Positions 1-9,164 of a stretch of 37,484 nucleotides of DNA are shown in pieces (the stretch's first letter is position 1; each line of letters opens with the position of its first letter). The stretch is from NCBI GenBank assembly GCA_009692435.1, contig SHZE01000012.1, positions 1 through 37,484 of the forward strand, in the 5' to 3' direction. The stretch is from Deltaproteobacteria bacterium (GTDB taxonomy: Bacteria; Desulfobacterota; Binatia; Bin18). The notes beneath the pieces are model-generated. The model did not search any database, was not told the origin of the DNA, and worked only from the letters and a program-made list of their open reading frames with translations. A program made the position numbers and the translations under genes.

Positions 1-149
1 TGACTTCTCCTTCCAGGAGTTCGCTCAGCCCCGTTGCCGTGGTGGCCCCAAAGGACGCCACCAAGTAATCCGAATATCAATCCGCTATCGCGTGGGCTTT
101 CATGTCGCTGATTCTACACCTTTTTTGCACCGGGCGCGTAAGGTGAGCT
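1..149. other. Left edge, no gene assigned
   Basis: I cannot support a gene here. The frame of the next gene is closed by a TAA near 66 and a TGA near 144, so that gene does not extend upstream in frame. A short open stretch on the minus strand running off the left edge (from about position 80) could be the start of a divergent gene, but too few residues are visible to identify it. Confidence 0.3.
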
Positions 150-2042
150 ATGATGACTTCCGCTCGACAGTCTCACCCGACGGCGACCATTGACGGCGTC
201 TCGGTCCAACCGATGGCGACCGCCGGACTCGAAGTGATCGTTGGCGTGACGAGTGATCCGCTGTTTGGTCCAATCGTCATGTTCGGGCTTGGTGGGGTCT
301 CGGTGGAAATATTGAAAGATGTCGCCTTCCGTCTGGCTCCACTCACTCCGCGCGACGCTCATGCCATGATTCGTGAGATCAAGGGATTCGCGCTGCTGTC
401 TGGCTATCGCGGACAGCCCGCCGCGGACCTGGCGGCCCTGGAGCAGTTGCTGTTGCAAGTCTCCGCTTTCATTGAAGCGCAGCCAGACATCAAGGAACTC
501 GATCTCAATCCGATCTTCTCCTACGCCACTGGGTGCCTGGCCGTCGATGCGCGCATCATTCTTCATCAGACGACGCCAACCACTGCTCCTCGTCCGCTGT
601 CAGCGACAACGCGGGCGGCGCTGGATCGCGCGTTCAACCCCAGAGCGGTTGCCGTGATCGGCGACAAACGCGCGATGAATTATATGTGGCTGCGCAGCCA
701 GAGTACGTTTCAGGGAAAAGTGTACTCCGTGCAAATTGATGAACGCAAACTCCCTGGGATCGCGGCCCTTGGCGTGCCCAATTATCCCAGCCTTGCCGCT
801 ATTCCCGAGGAGATTGACTATGTGATGACCGCTGTCCCGCGCCAGATCGCCCCGCGCATCGTCGCCGACTGCGCCGCCAAAAAAGTCTCCGGGGTGATGT
901 TCTTCACGTCGGGATTTTCCGAAATTGGCGATGACGAAGGCAAGCAGCTTGAACAGACGATGGCCGAAACCGCGCGCGCCGCGAATATGGCGCTGATTGG
1001 CCCCAACTGCATGGTCCTCTACCATCCGCGCATCGGGTTGCGGAATTATGCCGAACTCCCCGCCGGTGAGGCTGGCACGGTCGGGTTTATCGCGCAAAGT
1101 GGGACGCATAGCATTACCTTCAGTTTGGCCGCTCCTCATCATGGCGTGAAAATTAGTAAAGCGGTCAGCTTTGGGAACGCGGCCGTGCTTGATGCCAGTG
1201 ACTATCTCGACTATCTCGCGGCGGACCCTGAAACCAAAAGCATCGGCATGTACCTTGAGGGCGTCCGCGAAGGACGGCGTTTTTTCTCGCTGCTGCGTGA
1301 GGTCACTCCCAAGAAACCCGTGGTGATTTGGAAAGGCGGGATGACCGAAGCGGGGAAGCGGGCGATTTCTTCCCACACCGGCTCACTCGCGGTTCCGGCG
1401 GCGGTCTGGACCGCGATGGTGCACCAAGCTGGCGCGATTCCCGCCGAGACGTTTGACGAACTCCTCGATACGATCAAGTTGCTGCAATTCGTCAAACCCA
1501 CGACGAAAACCGGCGTTGGGTTGATCGCCATGAGCGGGGGACCGTCGGTCGTGATTACCGACGCCTTCGAACATGCGGGCCTCTCGGTGCCGTTGTTAAG
1601 TGAAGCCTCGTATCAGGAACTCTCTTCATTCTTTACGGTGATTGGTGGGAGCTTTCGTAACCCGCTTGATTCCGGGCACACGATTGGGATGGGACAGACG
1701 AGCGACAATCTGGAACGGTTGCTGTCTCTGCTTGAACGTGACCCGCATATCGACGCGATCGTCATGGACTCCGGCGCGGGACTGGTCGCCGGACAGTGGC
1801 AATCCCACCCGAAAACCCTCGAAGGGTTGCTCGATACCTTGACGAACTTTGCCGCGCGTTCAACGAAGCCGTTCTTGGTCGTGCTGCAACCGTTTGATCG
1901 TGAAGCGGCCTTGCTCCAAGTGCGCGAACAATTTCATGCGCGTGGGCTCGCGACCTTCGCCACTCATCAGCGCGCCGCGCGCGCGTTGCGCTTAGCAAGC
2001 GACTATTGGCGGTTTCATGCCGACACTGCCGGCCAGTATTGA
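150..2042 (+). CDS. Acyl-CoA synthetase (NDP-forming), N-terminally shortened ATP-grasp
   Basis: This 630-residue protein resembles ADP-forming acetyl/acyl-CoA synthetases, which interconvert acyl-CoA + ADP + Pi and acid + CoA + ATP. Residues about 15-140 match the C-terminal half of an ATP-grasp_5 domain, with the VMFGLGGVSVEILKDVA stretch and the ELDLNPI motif. Residues about 155-290 form a CoA-binding Rossmann domain (AVAVIGDKRA, IGPNCM). The rest is the succinyl-CoA-ligase-like region, with a GFIAQSG motif and a candidate catalytic His in ISSHTGS. The order beta-half then alpha is unusual, and about 90 residues of the ATP-grasp N-terminus are missing. AAGGTGAG lies just upstream of the ATG pair at 150/153, supporting this start. 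It may be a CoA-binding paralogue without full synthetase activity. The family is secure; activity is not. Confidence 0.8.
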   Translation: MMTSARQSHPTATIDGVSVQPMATAGLEVIVGVTSDPLFGPIVMFGLGGVSVEILKDVAFRLAPLTPRDAHAMIREIKGFALLSGYRGQPAADLAALEQLLLQVSAFIEAQPDIKELDLNPIFSYATGCLAVDARIILHQTTPTTAPRPLSATTRAALDRAFNPRAVAVIGDKRAMNYMWLRSQSTFQGKVYSVQIDERKLPGIAALGVPNYPSLAAIPEEIDYVMTAVPRQIAPRIVADCAAKKVSGVMFFTSGFSEIGDDEGKQLEQTMAETARAANMALIGPNCMVLYHPRIGLRNYAELPAGEAGTVGFIAQSGTHSITFSLAAPHHGVKISKAVSFGNAAVLDASDYLDYLAADPETKSIGMYLEGVREGRRFFSLLREVTPKKPVVIWKGGMTEAGKRAISSHTGSLAVPAAVWTAMVHQAGAIPAETFDELLDTIKLLQFVKPTTKTGVGLIAMSGGPSVVITDAFEHAGLSVPLLSEASYQELSSFFTVIGGSFRNPLDSGHTIGMGQTSDNLERLLSLLERDPHIDAIVMDSGAGLVAGQWQSHPKTLEGLLDTLTNFAARSTKPFLVVLQPFDREAALLQVREQFHARGLATFATHQRAARALRLASDYWRFHADTAGQY

Positions 2043-2154
2043 AAGAGCCCTCCAATTGACCTCAGTCCGGCGATACGATACCAAAAGGGACGAAAAATTT
2101 CCCCAACTGGGGCCTTTCCTAAGAAATTAAAGAACCAGGGCTAAGGAGACAACG

Positions 2155-2505
2155 ATGACGTATATCATCACGCGGTTATGCCGAGATTGTGTAGATACGG
2201 GATGTGTTGCGGTCTGTCCGGTCGATTGCATCTATGAATATACAGGGAGCGACAAGGCGCAATTCCCGAACCAACTGTATATCCACCCCGATGAATGTAT
2301 TGACTGTGGCGCCTGCGAACCTGAATGCCCATGGCAAGCGATCTTTGAAGAAGTTTCGGTCCCCACCGTTTTCACGGACGACACGCCGCTCAATTATGCG
2401 ATGAAGGACAACAGCGACTTCAAGGTGTCGCCACACAAGAAGATCGCGCACCCGAATGCCGATGAAATTTCCGCGAACAAACAGAAATGGGGCTGGGCAG
2501 GATAA
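2155..2505 (+). CDS. fdxA: Seven-iron ferredoxin (3Fe-4S/4Fe-4S), FdxA-like
   Basis: This small electron-transfer protein has 116 residues. The N-terminal 60 residues carry two cysteine motifs: C9-x2-C12-x4-C17-x3-C21-P, and C48-x2-C51-x2-C54-x3-C58-P. By analogy with the Azotobacter type, C9, C17 and C58 would bind the 3Fe-4S cluster, and C21, C48, C51 and C54 the 4Fe-4S cluster. A C-terminal extension of about 50 residues without cysteines is normal for the type. A clear AAGGAGA ribosome site precedes the ATG. It lies 112 nt behind the acyl-CoA synthetase on the same strand. Family assignment is strong; the redox partner is unknown. Confidence 0.92.
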   Translation: MTYIITRLCRDCVDTGCVAVCPVDCIYEYTGSDKAQFPNQLYIHPDECIDCGACEPECPWQAIFEEVSVPTVFTDDTPLNYAMKDNSDFKVSPHKKIAHPNADEISANKQKWGWAG

Positions 2506-2584
2506 AAAACGAAACGGAGAAACGGTGGCGGGGAGAATCGGAGATAGCAGGCCCTCTTCCCCTCATCGATTCTCCGATTCCCTG
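2506..2584. repeat. Degenerate heptamer tract with inverted arms between convergent genes
   Basis: The spacer between the ferredoxin and the convergent DsbA-like gene reads in 7-nt steps (aacggag, aaacggt, then agaatcg, gagatag). The right side carries the mirror units cctcatc, gattctc and cgattcc. GGAGAATCG at 2532-2540 pairs with CGATTCTCC at 2567-2575. It could fold into a bidirectional hairpin, but there is no clear T-run, so terminator function is only possible. Confidence 0.5.
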
Positions 2585-2586
2585 TT

Positions 2587-3201
2587 TCATTGCCCCCGCT
2601 GCTCGCGCCGCAACTCTTCCTCCACTAATACCAGTCGGTCGTTACCAAAAAACATTGCGCCATTAACAAAGATCGTCGGCGTCCCGTACCCGCCCCGCGC
2701 CATTACCTCATCCGTGTTCACGCGAATGCGGTCTTTATATTCCTGACGGTTGATCTTCTCGAAGAATTCTTGGGCATTGAGTCCGGCTTCTTCGACAATC
2801 CCGCGTAGCACGTCATCCTTACTGATGTCCTTGTCCTCTCCCCAATACGACTCGAACACTCGCTGACTGTAGCGGAGAAATGTTTCGGGGTGTTCGAGCG
2901 CCACGATCGCCCCGCGTAACGCCTTGACCGAGTTTACCGGGAACACCGTCGGGCTCTTGATCGTGATCCCATAGAACCGTGCCCAATCTTGTAAGTCTTT
3001 CGCCGAGTATTTCGTTTTGGCGGGTACCCCACGTTCACGAAACTCGTACACGGACGGATTCACCGTATTGAAAATGCCCCCAACCAAAATGGGCCGCCAT
3101 TCGAGCGTTGCACTGTATTTCTGACAGATACCATGAATCTTGGTATAGGCGAGATACGTCCACGGACTGGAATAATCATAAAAGAACTCAACTTTTGCCA
3201 T
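2587..3201 (-). CDS. DsbA-family oxidoreductase, HCCA isomerase-like
   Basis: This protein belongs to the thioredoxin-fold DsbA/kappa-GST group that includes 2-hydroxychromene-2-carboxylate isomerase of naphthalene degradation. The N-terminus has the YDYSSPWTYLA motif, where a Ser replaces the DsbA CxxC cysteine, as in HCCA isomerases. The C-terminus has the cis-Pro loop GTPTIFVNG and the FFGNDRL signature. The length, 204 residues, is normal. The ATG at 3201 is chosen because AGGAGGA lies 5 nt upstream; a GTG one codon earlier would be too close. It is followed on the same strand by the alpha/beta hydrolase gene upstream in transcription. A role in aromatic breakdown is plausible, but the substrate is not known. 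Confidence 0.8.
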   Translation of the reverse strand: MAKVEFFYDYSSPWTYLAYTKIHGICQKYSATLEWRPILVGGIFNTVNPSVYEFRERGVPAKTKYSAKDLQDWARFYGITIKSPTVFPVNSVKALRGAIVALEHPETFLRYSQRVFESYWGEDKDISKDDVLRGIVEEAGLNAQEFFEKINRQEYKDRIRVNTDEVMARGGYGTPTIFVNGAMFFGNDRLVLVEEELRREQRGQ

Positions 3202-3221
3202 CACAATCCTCCTTACTTAAT

Positions 3222-3971
3222 TTATGAGCGTAAAAAATCCAGCAAGAGTCGATGAAACTCCGGCGCGAAGGCCGTATGGATATTATGTTTGCCGTTAGGA
3301 AACATGTGCAACCGCGCATGGGCAATCCCTTCTTTGAGGACCTCCGCATGAAAGGTCGGCACTAATGGGTCTTTCCCACCGTGAAGAATCAATGTGGGAC
3401 ACTGGATCGCCGGCAGCCGCTGACGACAGAGTTCGCCACCGGAACAGTAGATCGCCAGCATCCCGTCGCACCATCGTGACCACAAGTCCTGCAATTGCTC
3501 GCCATACACCGCCCCCATCGTCTCGACCATGCGTGGCGACCACGAAGACAGTGACCGTGTGGTCTCATACGCGGCGATGTCCTCGGTCGCTAAGTAAGCG
3601 TTGCCACCCCAGATAGCGAGTTTGGAGACGCGCCGTGGCTGTTGTAGCGTCAATAATAAGCCAATGATCGCGCCATCACTCCAACCGCCCACTGCGTATG
3701 ACGGACACCCCAGTGTTTCCATCAAGGCGGCACAGTCTTGCGCGTCCTGTTCATAAAAATCGAGGGGGAACTGCCGCCGCGGGGGGCGTGACTTCCCATA
3801 TCCACGGGCATCAGGAGCGATCACCCGCACGCCAGCCTGTGGCAATGCCTCAAGTTGTGGTCCAAAATCCGTCAGCCCCGTCCCCAATGCCCCTGGAATC
3901 AAGAGCAGGGGCAGACCTTGGCCTCGGTCTTCGTAATAGAGATTTACTCCACGAACGGCTGCGTATGGCAT
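3222..3971 (-). CDS. Alpha/beta hydrolase, BPHL/valacyclovirase-like
   Basis: This 249-residue serine hydrolase has a complete catalytic triad: Ser98 in the nucleophile elbow GGWSDGA, Asp201 in HGGKDPLVP and His229 in NGKHNIH. The GWSDG elbow resembles that of the biphenyl hydrolase-like (BPHL) group, which cleaves small esters or C-C bonds. The open frame extends to 4106, but those first 45 residues look non-coding. The ATG at 3971 is preceded by GAGAGGAG and begins with the usual MPYAAVRGVNLYYED start. Transcription would continue into the DsbA-like gene 20 nt downstream. The substrate cannot be deduced. Confidence 0.85.
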   Translation of the reverse strand: MPYAAVRGVNLYYEDRGQGLPLLLIPGALGTGLTDFGPQLEALPQAGVRVIAPDARGYGKSRPPRRQFPLDFYEQDAQDCAALMETLGCPSYAVGGWSDGAIIGLLLTLQQPRRVSKLAIWGGNAYLATEDIAAYETTRSLSSWSPRMVETMGAVYGEQLQDLWSRWCDGMLAIYCSGGELCRQRLPAIQCPTLILHGGKDPLVPTFHAEVLKEGIAHARLHMFPNGKHNIHTAFAPEFHRLLLDFLRS

Positions 3972-4007
3972 CGCCTCTCCTCTCTCGTGTGGGACCGTAC
4001 AAAAATT

Positions 4008-4043
4008 CCCTCTCCCGGTTGGGCGAAGGTTAGGGCGAGGGGG
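4008..4043. repeat. Intergenic CCCTCTCCC/GGGCGAGGG element
   Basis: This imperfect inverted repeat of the ccctctccc...agggcgaggg kind sits between two minus-strand genes. Similar short G/C-tract elements are common as dispersed intergenic repeats in GC-rich bacteria. Only one copy lies in this window, so its repeated nature is inferred. Confidence 0.35.
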
Positions 4044-4102
4044 ATCACAGATAGATTCCTTAGAAACTCCGGGTTTCTCAAAGTTCGATTTACCAGCAGG
4101 TT

Positions 4103-4354
4103 TCAATTATATCGGCCATAGCGAAATGAACGTTTGGGATGTGCATGATCGAACCGCGTCCGTTCGGACAGATATGCGGTCATCCGGTCACGGAGGGCCT
4201 CCTGTGACAGTTCCGGATACTGACGACGAAAAGACGCCTCGAATGCGTCCAACCCCTTGAGGATCAGCGCCTTGACGAGTTCGGTATGGTCCTCACGGCG
4301 GGGAGGCAATGGGCGGCGGGCCCGCAGCGGCGGGTTCTTCGTACGTTTCGTCAT
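4103..4354 (-). CDS. Small hypothetical protein, 83 residues
   Basis: I do not recognise this family. The N-terminal 25 residues are rich in Arg and Pro. The rest is predicted largely helical, with an amphipathic stretch around FEASFRRQYPELSQEALRD and a basic C-terminus. The ATG at 4354 is preferred over the longer open frame to 4471 because the upstream part would run to within a few bases of the divergent coaE start and has no protein-like composition. The ribosome site is weak. It is divergent from coaE, with about 110 nt between them for promoters. Confidence 0.5.
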   Translation of the reverse strand: MTKRTKNPPLRARRPLPPRREDHTELVKALILKGLDAFEASFRRQYPELSQEALRDRMTAYLSERTRFDHAHPKRSFRYGRYN

Positions 4355-4464
4355 AAGTTCTCGCTTTGTATCGTCATTTCGAGGCCCTTGCCAAGTCCTT
4401 GCGGAACTTTCCGATCTCTGCCACAACAAACCGCAACGCCTCACCAGCAAGGACACGCAACTCC

Positions 4465-5061
4465 ATGACAACGATTGGACTCACCGGCGGTATTGGCTCA
4501 GGGAAGAGCACAGTTTCACAAATACTGGCCGAACTTGGCGCGTTTGTGATTGACGCGGATAAAGTCGGACATGAAATTTATCTGCCTGGCAAAGAAGCCT
4601 GGCACCAGCTCACTATCGCTTTCGGGCGTGACATCTTGGCTCCCGATGAGACAATTGACCGCAAAAAACTGGGAGCCCTTGTCTTTGGCAGCGACGACGC
4701 GCGCAAAAAGCTGAATGGGATCGTGCATCCGCTGATGTTCCAGGACATTGACCGGCGTATCAAAGCCAAACGAGCCGAGGGATTCACCAAACCGATTGTC
4801 GTCGAGGCGGCCATCTTGATTGAAGCGAACTGGCTGCCGCTCGCCGATGAAGTCTGGTTAGTCGTGACCAATAAAAACGCGGTCATTGATCGAGTCGCGA
4901 CCCAACGCGGCATGGCGGCCAAAGATACCGAAGCGCGGATCGCCAGTCAGCTTTCGGATAACGAACGGCGGAAATACGCGCAGGTGGTCATTGAGAATGA
5001 CGGCTCACTCGAAGAGTTGCGACAGGCAATCGGGACCGCGTGGAGCCGAGTAGCCTTATGA
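4465..5061 (+). CDS. coaE: Dephospho-CoA kinase
   Basis: It catalyses the last step of coenzyme A synthesis, ATP-dependent phosphorylation of the 3'-hydroxyl of dephospho-CoA, in the cytoplasm. The protein has 198 residues, normal for CoaE. It opens with MTTIGLTGGIGSGKST, which contains the Walker A P-loop, followed by the VIDADKVGHE motif. HPLMFQDI and the lid-region RVATQRGM/ASQLSDNERR motifs follow. The ATG at 4465 is the family start and has AAGGA about 7-10 nt upstream; the frame is open to 4366 but that part is not conserved-looking. Its stop overlaps the start of the following HAD gene (ATGA), so the two are probably translationally coupled. Confidence 0.95.
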   Translation: MTTIGLTGGIGSGKSTVSQILAELGAFVIDADKVGHEIYLPGKEAWHQLTIAFGRDILAPDETIDRKKLGALVFGSDDARKKLNGIVHPLMFQDIDRRIKAKRAEGFTKPIVVEAAILIEANWLPLADEVWLVVTNKNAVIDRVATQRGMAAKDTEARIASQLSDNERRKYAQVVIENDGSLEELRQAIGTAWSRVAL

Positions 5062-5723
5062 CAAGGCCATTGCGAGTCAAAGGCGTCATCTTCGATGTCG
5101 ATGGCACCATCGCCGACTCCGTGGAGGCGTTCTACGAGGTCGCGGTGGAGGTGCTCCATCTGGCGGGTGTGCCTGCGGCTCCGAAAGAACAGGTGTATGC
5201 GTTGATGCGGGTCGGAGATGAGAATCCATTAGTGAAGCTCTTTCCGTCGGATTATCCTGACGCCGAAGCCACGCTGAAACGCATTATTGATGCTCGCATG
5301 TCTGAATGGATGCGGCGATATCACTACGAAACCGAGGCGATTCCTGGCAGCGTCGAGTTACTCCACGAACTCTCGACCAAAGGACTCCGCCTGGGCATCG
5401 CCACCTCATCGGGGCGCGCACTGCCGTTTCTCGATCAATGGGGGGTGCGCCATTTGTTTCATGGCATCGTGGGACGCGAGGATGTCACAAGTCACAAACC
5501 TCATCCCGAACCGGTCCTCAAATGTCTCGGCCACTTACAGCTTGACCCGCACGAGGCGGTCTTTATTGGTGATTCGCCGATCGATATTCGCGCCGGGAAA
5601 GCCGCTGGTCTCTACACTATTGGTGTCCTCACCGGGACCAGCCCGCACGAGGTCTTGGCCCTTGAGTCACCAGATCACATTCTCCAGAGCGTCGCTGAAC
5701 TACGTCCGCTACTGGGGTTCTAA
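5058..5723 (+). CDS. HAD-family phosphatase, phosphoglycolate phosphatase-like
   Basis: This is a 221-residue haloacid dehalogenase superfamily hydrolase. Motif I is FDVDGTIADS (Asp13 nucleophile, Asp15 acid/base), motif II is GIATSSG, the lysine motif is SHKPHPEP, and motif III is FIGDSPIDIRAGKAAG. An alpha-helical cap lies between motifs I and II, as in the Gph/PgmB subgroup. The ATG at 5058 overlaps the coaE stop as ATGA, which decides the start over an earlier GTG at 5040. The substrate is probably a small phosphorylated metabolite; phosphoglycolate is a guess from family resemblance. Confidence 0.88.
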   Translation: MTRPLRVKGVIFDVDGTIADSVEAFYEVAVEVLHLAGVPAAPKEQVYALMRVGDENPLVKLFPSDYPDAEATLKRIIDARMSEWMRRYHYETEAIPGSVELLHELSTKGLRLGIATSSGRALPFLDQWGVRHLFHGIVGREDVTSHKPHPEPVLKCLGHLQLDPHEAVFIGDSPIDIRAGKAAGLYTIGVLTGTSPHEVLALESPDHILQSVAELRPLLGF

Positions 5724-5766
5724 ATCGGCTCCCACTGGCTGCGTGAGCGCTAGGGGGTCAGCACCA

Positions 5767-6623
5767 ATGTCGGATGCCTCCACACTCATGCCTCCGCAAC
5801 TGGCCCTCCATTTCGCGTGTGATCCGACTCGCCGAACCTTTCTGGCTCGGCAGTTCGTGACCTCCCCCTTTTTTCTCACGCAGCCTTTTATCTTGACGAC
5901 ACACGGCCAGGGGTGCCCTCCCTGATCCCGCAGTCGGTGTCGGGCGGACTCTATCAAGATGAACGACTGGCGATGTCCGTGACCGCGGATGTCGGTGCGC
6001 AGACGCATTGCACGACCCAGAGCGCGACCGTGGTGCATTCGATGGCCGAGCACCGGCATGCCTCTCAAGCGGTAACGATCTCGGCGGCGGCGGACGCGTT
6101 CGTTGAATATCTCCCCGGCCCGATGATTCTCTTTCCACAGGCGCATCTGCGGACGACCCTCGACATTGTTCTTGATCCTAGCGCCACGGCGATAGCTGGG
6201 GATGCGTTCCTCGTCCATGATCCTGCCACGCGGAACCAGCAGTTCGGATCACTCATGAGCGAGACCTCGGTGCGACGCTCGGATGGCCGGTTGCTTTGTC
6301 GAGATCGAGTGCGGATCAGTAGCGAGGAACGGACGCTTGCGACTCCTGGCGTGCTGCACCACTTCCAAGCGCAAGGCACGGTCTGGGTGTTCTCGTCTTC
6401 GTCAATCCCCGAATTACTGGAGGGACTGAGAGCCACGTTGAATGGGGTGAACGGACTCTATGCTGGAGCCTCGACTTTGCCGAATCAAGCGGGTGTCTGG
6501 GCACGCTTTCTTGCGAGTGATGCCCTGGTGTTGAACCGTGGATTCTCCGCTGCGTGGTCTGTCGTCCGGTGTATTCTGACGGGACGAGGAGTAGAGGGGC
6601 GACGTAAGGTGGGGTGGTTGTGA
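5767..6623 (+). pseudogene. ureD: Urease accessory protein UreD/UreH, frameshifted
   Basis: UreD is part of the urease maturation complex with UreF and UreG. Residues 1-48 are read in one frame from the ATG at 5767 (LARQFVTSPFF...THGQG). The remainder continues in the next frame from about 5913 (PSLIPQSVSGGLYQDERLA), with UreD landmarks such as TTQSATVVHSM, EYLPGPMILFP, DAFLVHDP and GLYAGASTLPN. The break falls in a run of four G at 5910-5913; one extra G would restore a single frame of about 285 codons. AGGGGGT precedes the ATG. No urease subunit or other ureEFG gene is in the window. It may be a real pseudogene or a homopolymer sequencing error. Confidence 0.8.
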
Positions 6624-6724
6624 ACCGAGCCCGCTCTCCTGTCTTGTATACAACCCCATCCCTGTGACCTATGAAACCCTTCACCGTCAATCGAGGAGTC
6701 CCGCATGGCTGAGACGAACGATGA

Positions 6725-6964
6725 GGGACTGGCACTGGAGTCTGCTCTGACCGAGGCATCGGCATCCCCCAGGAAGCGATTCCTCGCCTCTTCACCAAGT
6801 TTTTTCGAGTCGAGAGCGAGGCCACTCAGACCATTGGTGGCACTGGCCTGGGGCTCGCGCTGGTGAAGGGAATTATCAACGCCCATCATGGTCGTGTGTG
6901 GGTGGACAGCAGGGTGGGGAAAGGCAGCATTTTTTTCTTCGCGATTGCGGTAGCAACGCGCTGA
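6725..6964 (+). pseudogene. Remnant of a sensor histidine kinase (HATPase_c end)
   Basis: This frame encodes the last 79 residues of a histidine kinase: the G1/N-box side (DRGIGIPQEAIPRLFTKFFR), the G2 box GGTGLGLALVKGIINAHHG and the final WVDSRVGKGSIFFFAI. It is closed upstream by a TGA at 6722-6724. No dimerisation domain, H-box or sensor part exists nearby, and there is no convincing start codon or ribosome site. It is therefore a truncated relic lying just after the broken ureD. The family call is firm; a functional short protein is unlikely. Confidence 0.75.
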
Positions 6965-7020
6965 GCGAACCTGTCAGCGCATACCGTGTTCCGCAGACCT
7001 CATACGCAGGAGAAGGATGT

Positions 7021-8043
7021 TCACGGTACTGCCGTCCCAGGTTCCGGCACCTCTTCCCGCGCACGGCGCATCTCCGCGAAACTGACGCCAGTCGCGGGCA
7101 GCGCGATCAATCCTTGCGCGATCAGCGACAGAAACTGCACGGCATTGAGCACGAGTCCGTAGGCCAGGGCATCGACCTCACTGACCCCAAACATGCCAAG
7201 CCCGAGTTGGCAGGCATATTGGTACGGACCAATCATGCCCGGCAAGCCCGGTAACGCCGTGCCAAAGCCGATCAAGATAAAGGTGATGAGCGCGGCACCG
7301 AACGGGACGTGAAAGTCAAAGGCGAGGATCATAATGTAGGTGGAGAGGATCGGAAGAAACCACTGGGCAAGCGAGACGAGGAACACCGAGAGGAGTAACC
7401 AAGGATTAGGAATCACCCGCATGCCGTCCGCGATTGAAGCCAGGACCTTCTTGACGGTCGCTCGGAAACGTTCAGGCAGGCGGTGCAATACCCACTGGTC
7501 AACAAACGTCTCCCCACGCCACCAGAAGAGCAGCACCAATGACACCAAGATTGTGGCCGCCGCAGCCGGGAACAACGCTCCACGGCGCACCCACAGGGGC
7601 AGATTTTCAACAGTGAGGAGACCAAGGAGGATATAGAAGACGATGCACACGGAATCCAGCGTTTTCTCAAAAACGATATTACCGACCACGTTTGAGAACG
7701 ACACGGTGGACCGTCGTGAGAGTAACCAGGGGCGTACGACTTCTCCAAGTCTGACCGGCAACAGGTTAATCGCCATGTAGGCGACCGAGACGATCATCCA
7801 CAAGCGTCCAAATGGCACATGTTCCAGTGGACGCAACTCCAACTGCCAGCGCCAGGCGCGAAACACCATGATAAGCAAACTCACGCTGATAGCGACCAAG
7901 AGCCAACGAGTGTCGAGTCTCCCGAATGCCGCGCTTAACTCATCGAATTTGACATTGCGAAACGCAAGATACAAAAAACCAAGGCTGACGATAAGACTGA
8001 TGACCAAGTGACGCCAGCGTGATGGTGCGTGTGTGTCTGCCAC
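7021..8043 (-). CDS. YbhN/UPF0104-family integral membrane protein (flippase-like)
   Basis: This 340-residue protein has about eight hydrophobic segments and the features of the lysylphosphatidylglycerol synthase TM region family (UPF0104, TIGR00374). They include NLLPVRLGEVVRPWLLSRR after the third helix and GFGTALPGLPGMIGPYQ near the sixth. Some relatives are proposed to flip or transfer lipids; the exact role is not established. The start is a GTG at 8043, chosen because GGAGGAG lies 7 nt upstream. It is divergent from the dioxygenase operon, with a heptamer tract in the shared spacer. The terminal helix is followed by a short charged tail. Nothing indicates a fused catalytic domain. Confidence 0.82.
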   Translation of the reverse strand: MADTHAPSRWRHLVISLIVSLGFLYLAFRNVKFDELSAAFGRLDTRWLLVAISVSLLIMVFRAWRWQLELRPLEHVPFGRLWMIVSVAYMAINLLPVRLGEVVRPWLLSRRSTVSFSNVVGNIVFEKTLDSVCIVFYILLGLLTVENLPLWVRRGALFPAAAATILVSLVLLFWWRGETFVDQWVLHRLPERFRATVKKVLASIADGMRVIPNPWLLLSVFLVSLAQWFLPILSTYIMILAFDFHVPFGAALITFILIGFGTALPGLPGMIGPYQYACQLGLGMFGVSEVDALAYGLVLNAVQFLSLIAQGLIALPATGVSFAEMRRAREEVPEPGTAVP

Positions 8044-8060
8044 GGATGCTCCTCCATGAA

Positions 8061-8095
8061 GATTGGGGGCTAGGTGCTAGGTGCGGGGTGCGCAC
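8061..8095. repeat. Heptamer tract upstream of the YbhN-like gene
   Basis: Five successive 7-nt units read gattggg, ggctagg, tgctagg, tgcgggg, tgcgcac. The period is exact though the units are degenerate. It lies in the divergent spacer between the YbhN-like gene and the amnB-like gene, just behind the ribosome site of the former. Confidence 0.6.
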
Positions 8096-8207
8096 CCTAC
8101 CCAGAGAACAAGCGCAATTCCTATCCATTGGCGGCATATCATCGCTGACCACGTTCACCTTGACAACCCTTCCCACGGAGGAGGAGAATCTCCACGCATA
8201 ATTGTAG

Positions 8208-9113
<906 letters not shown>

Positions 9114-9116
9114 GCC

Positions 9117-9151
9117 GGGACCGAGGACCGAAGACTGGAGACCGAGAAACG
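9117..9151. repeat. Heptamer tract between the amnB- and amnA-like genes
   Basis: Five 7-nt units read gggaccg, aggaccg, aagactg, gagaccg, agaaacg. The tract starts three bases after the upstream stop codon and ends just before the next ribosome site, filling nearly the whole spacer. Confidence 0.7.
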
Positions 9152-9164
9152 AAGGTAGCTCACT

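Noticed and set aside
600..1376. Minus-strand open frame of 258 codons inside the acyl-CoA synthetase gene
   Set aside because: It is antisense to a well-supported gene and its composition (many His, Arg, Pro) is that of a shadow frame.
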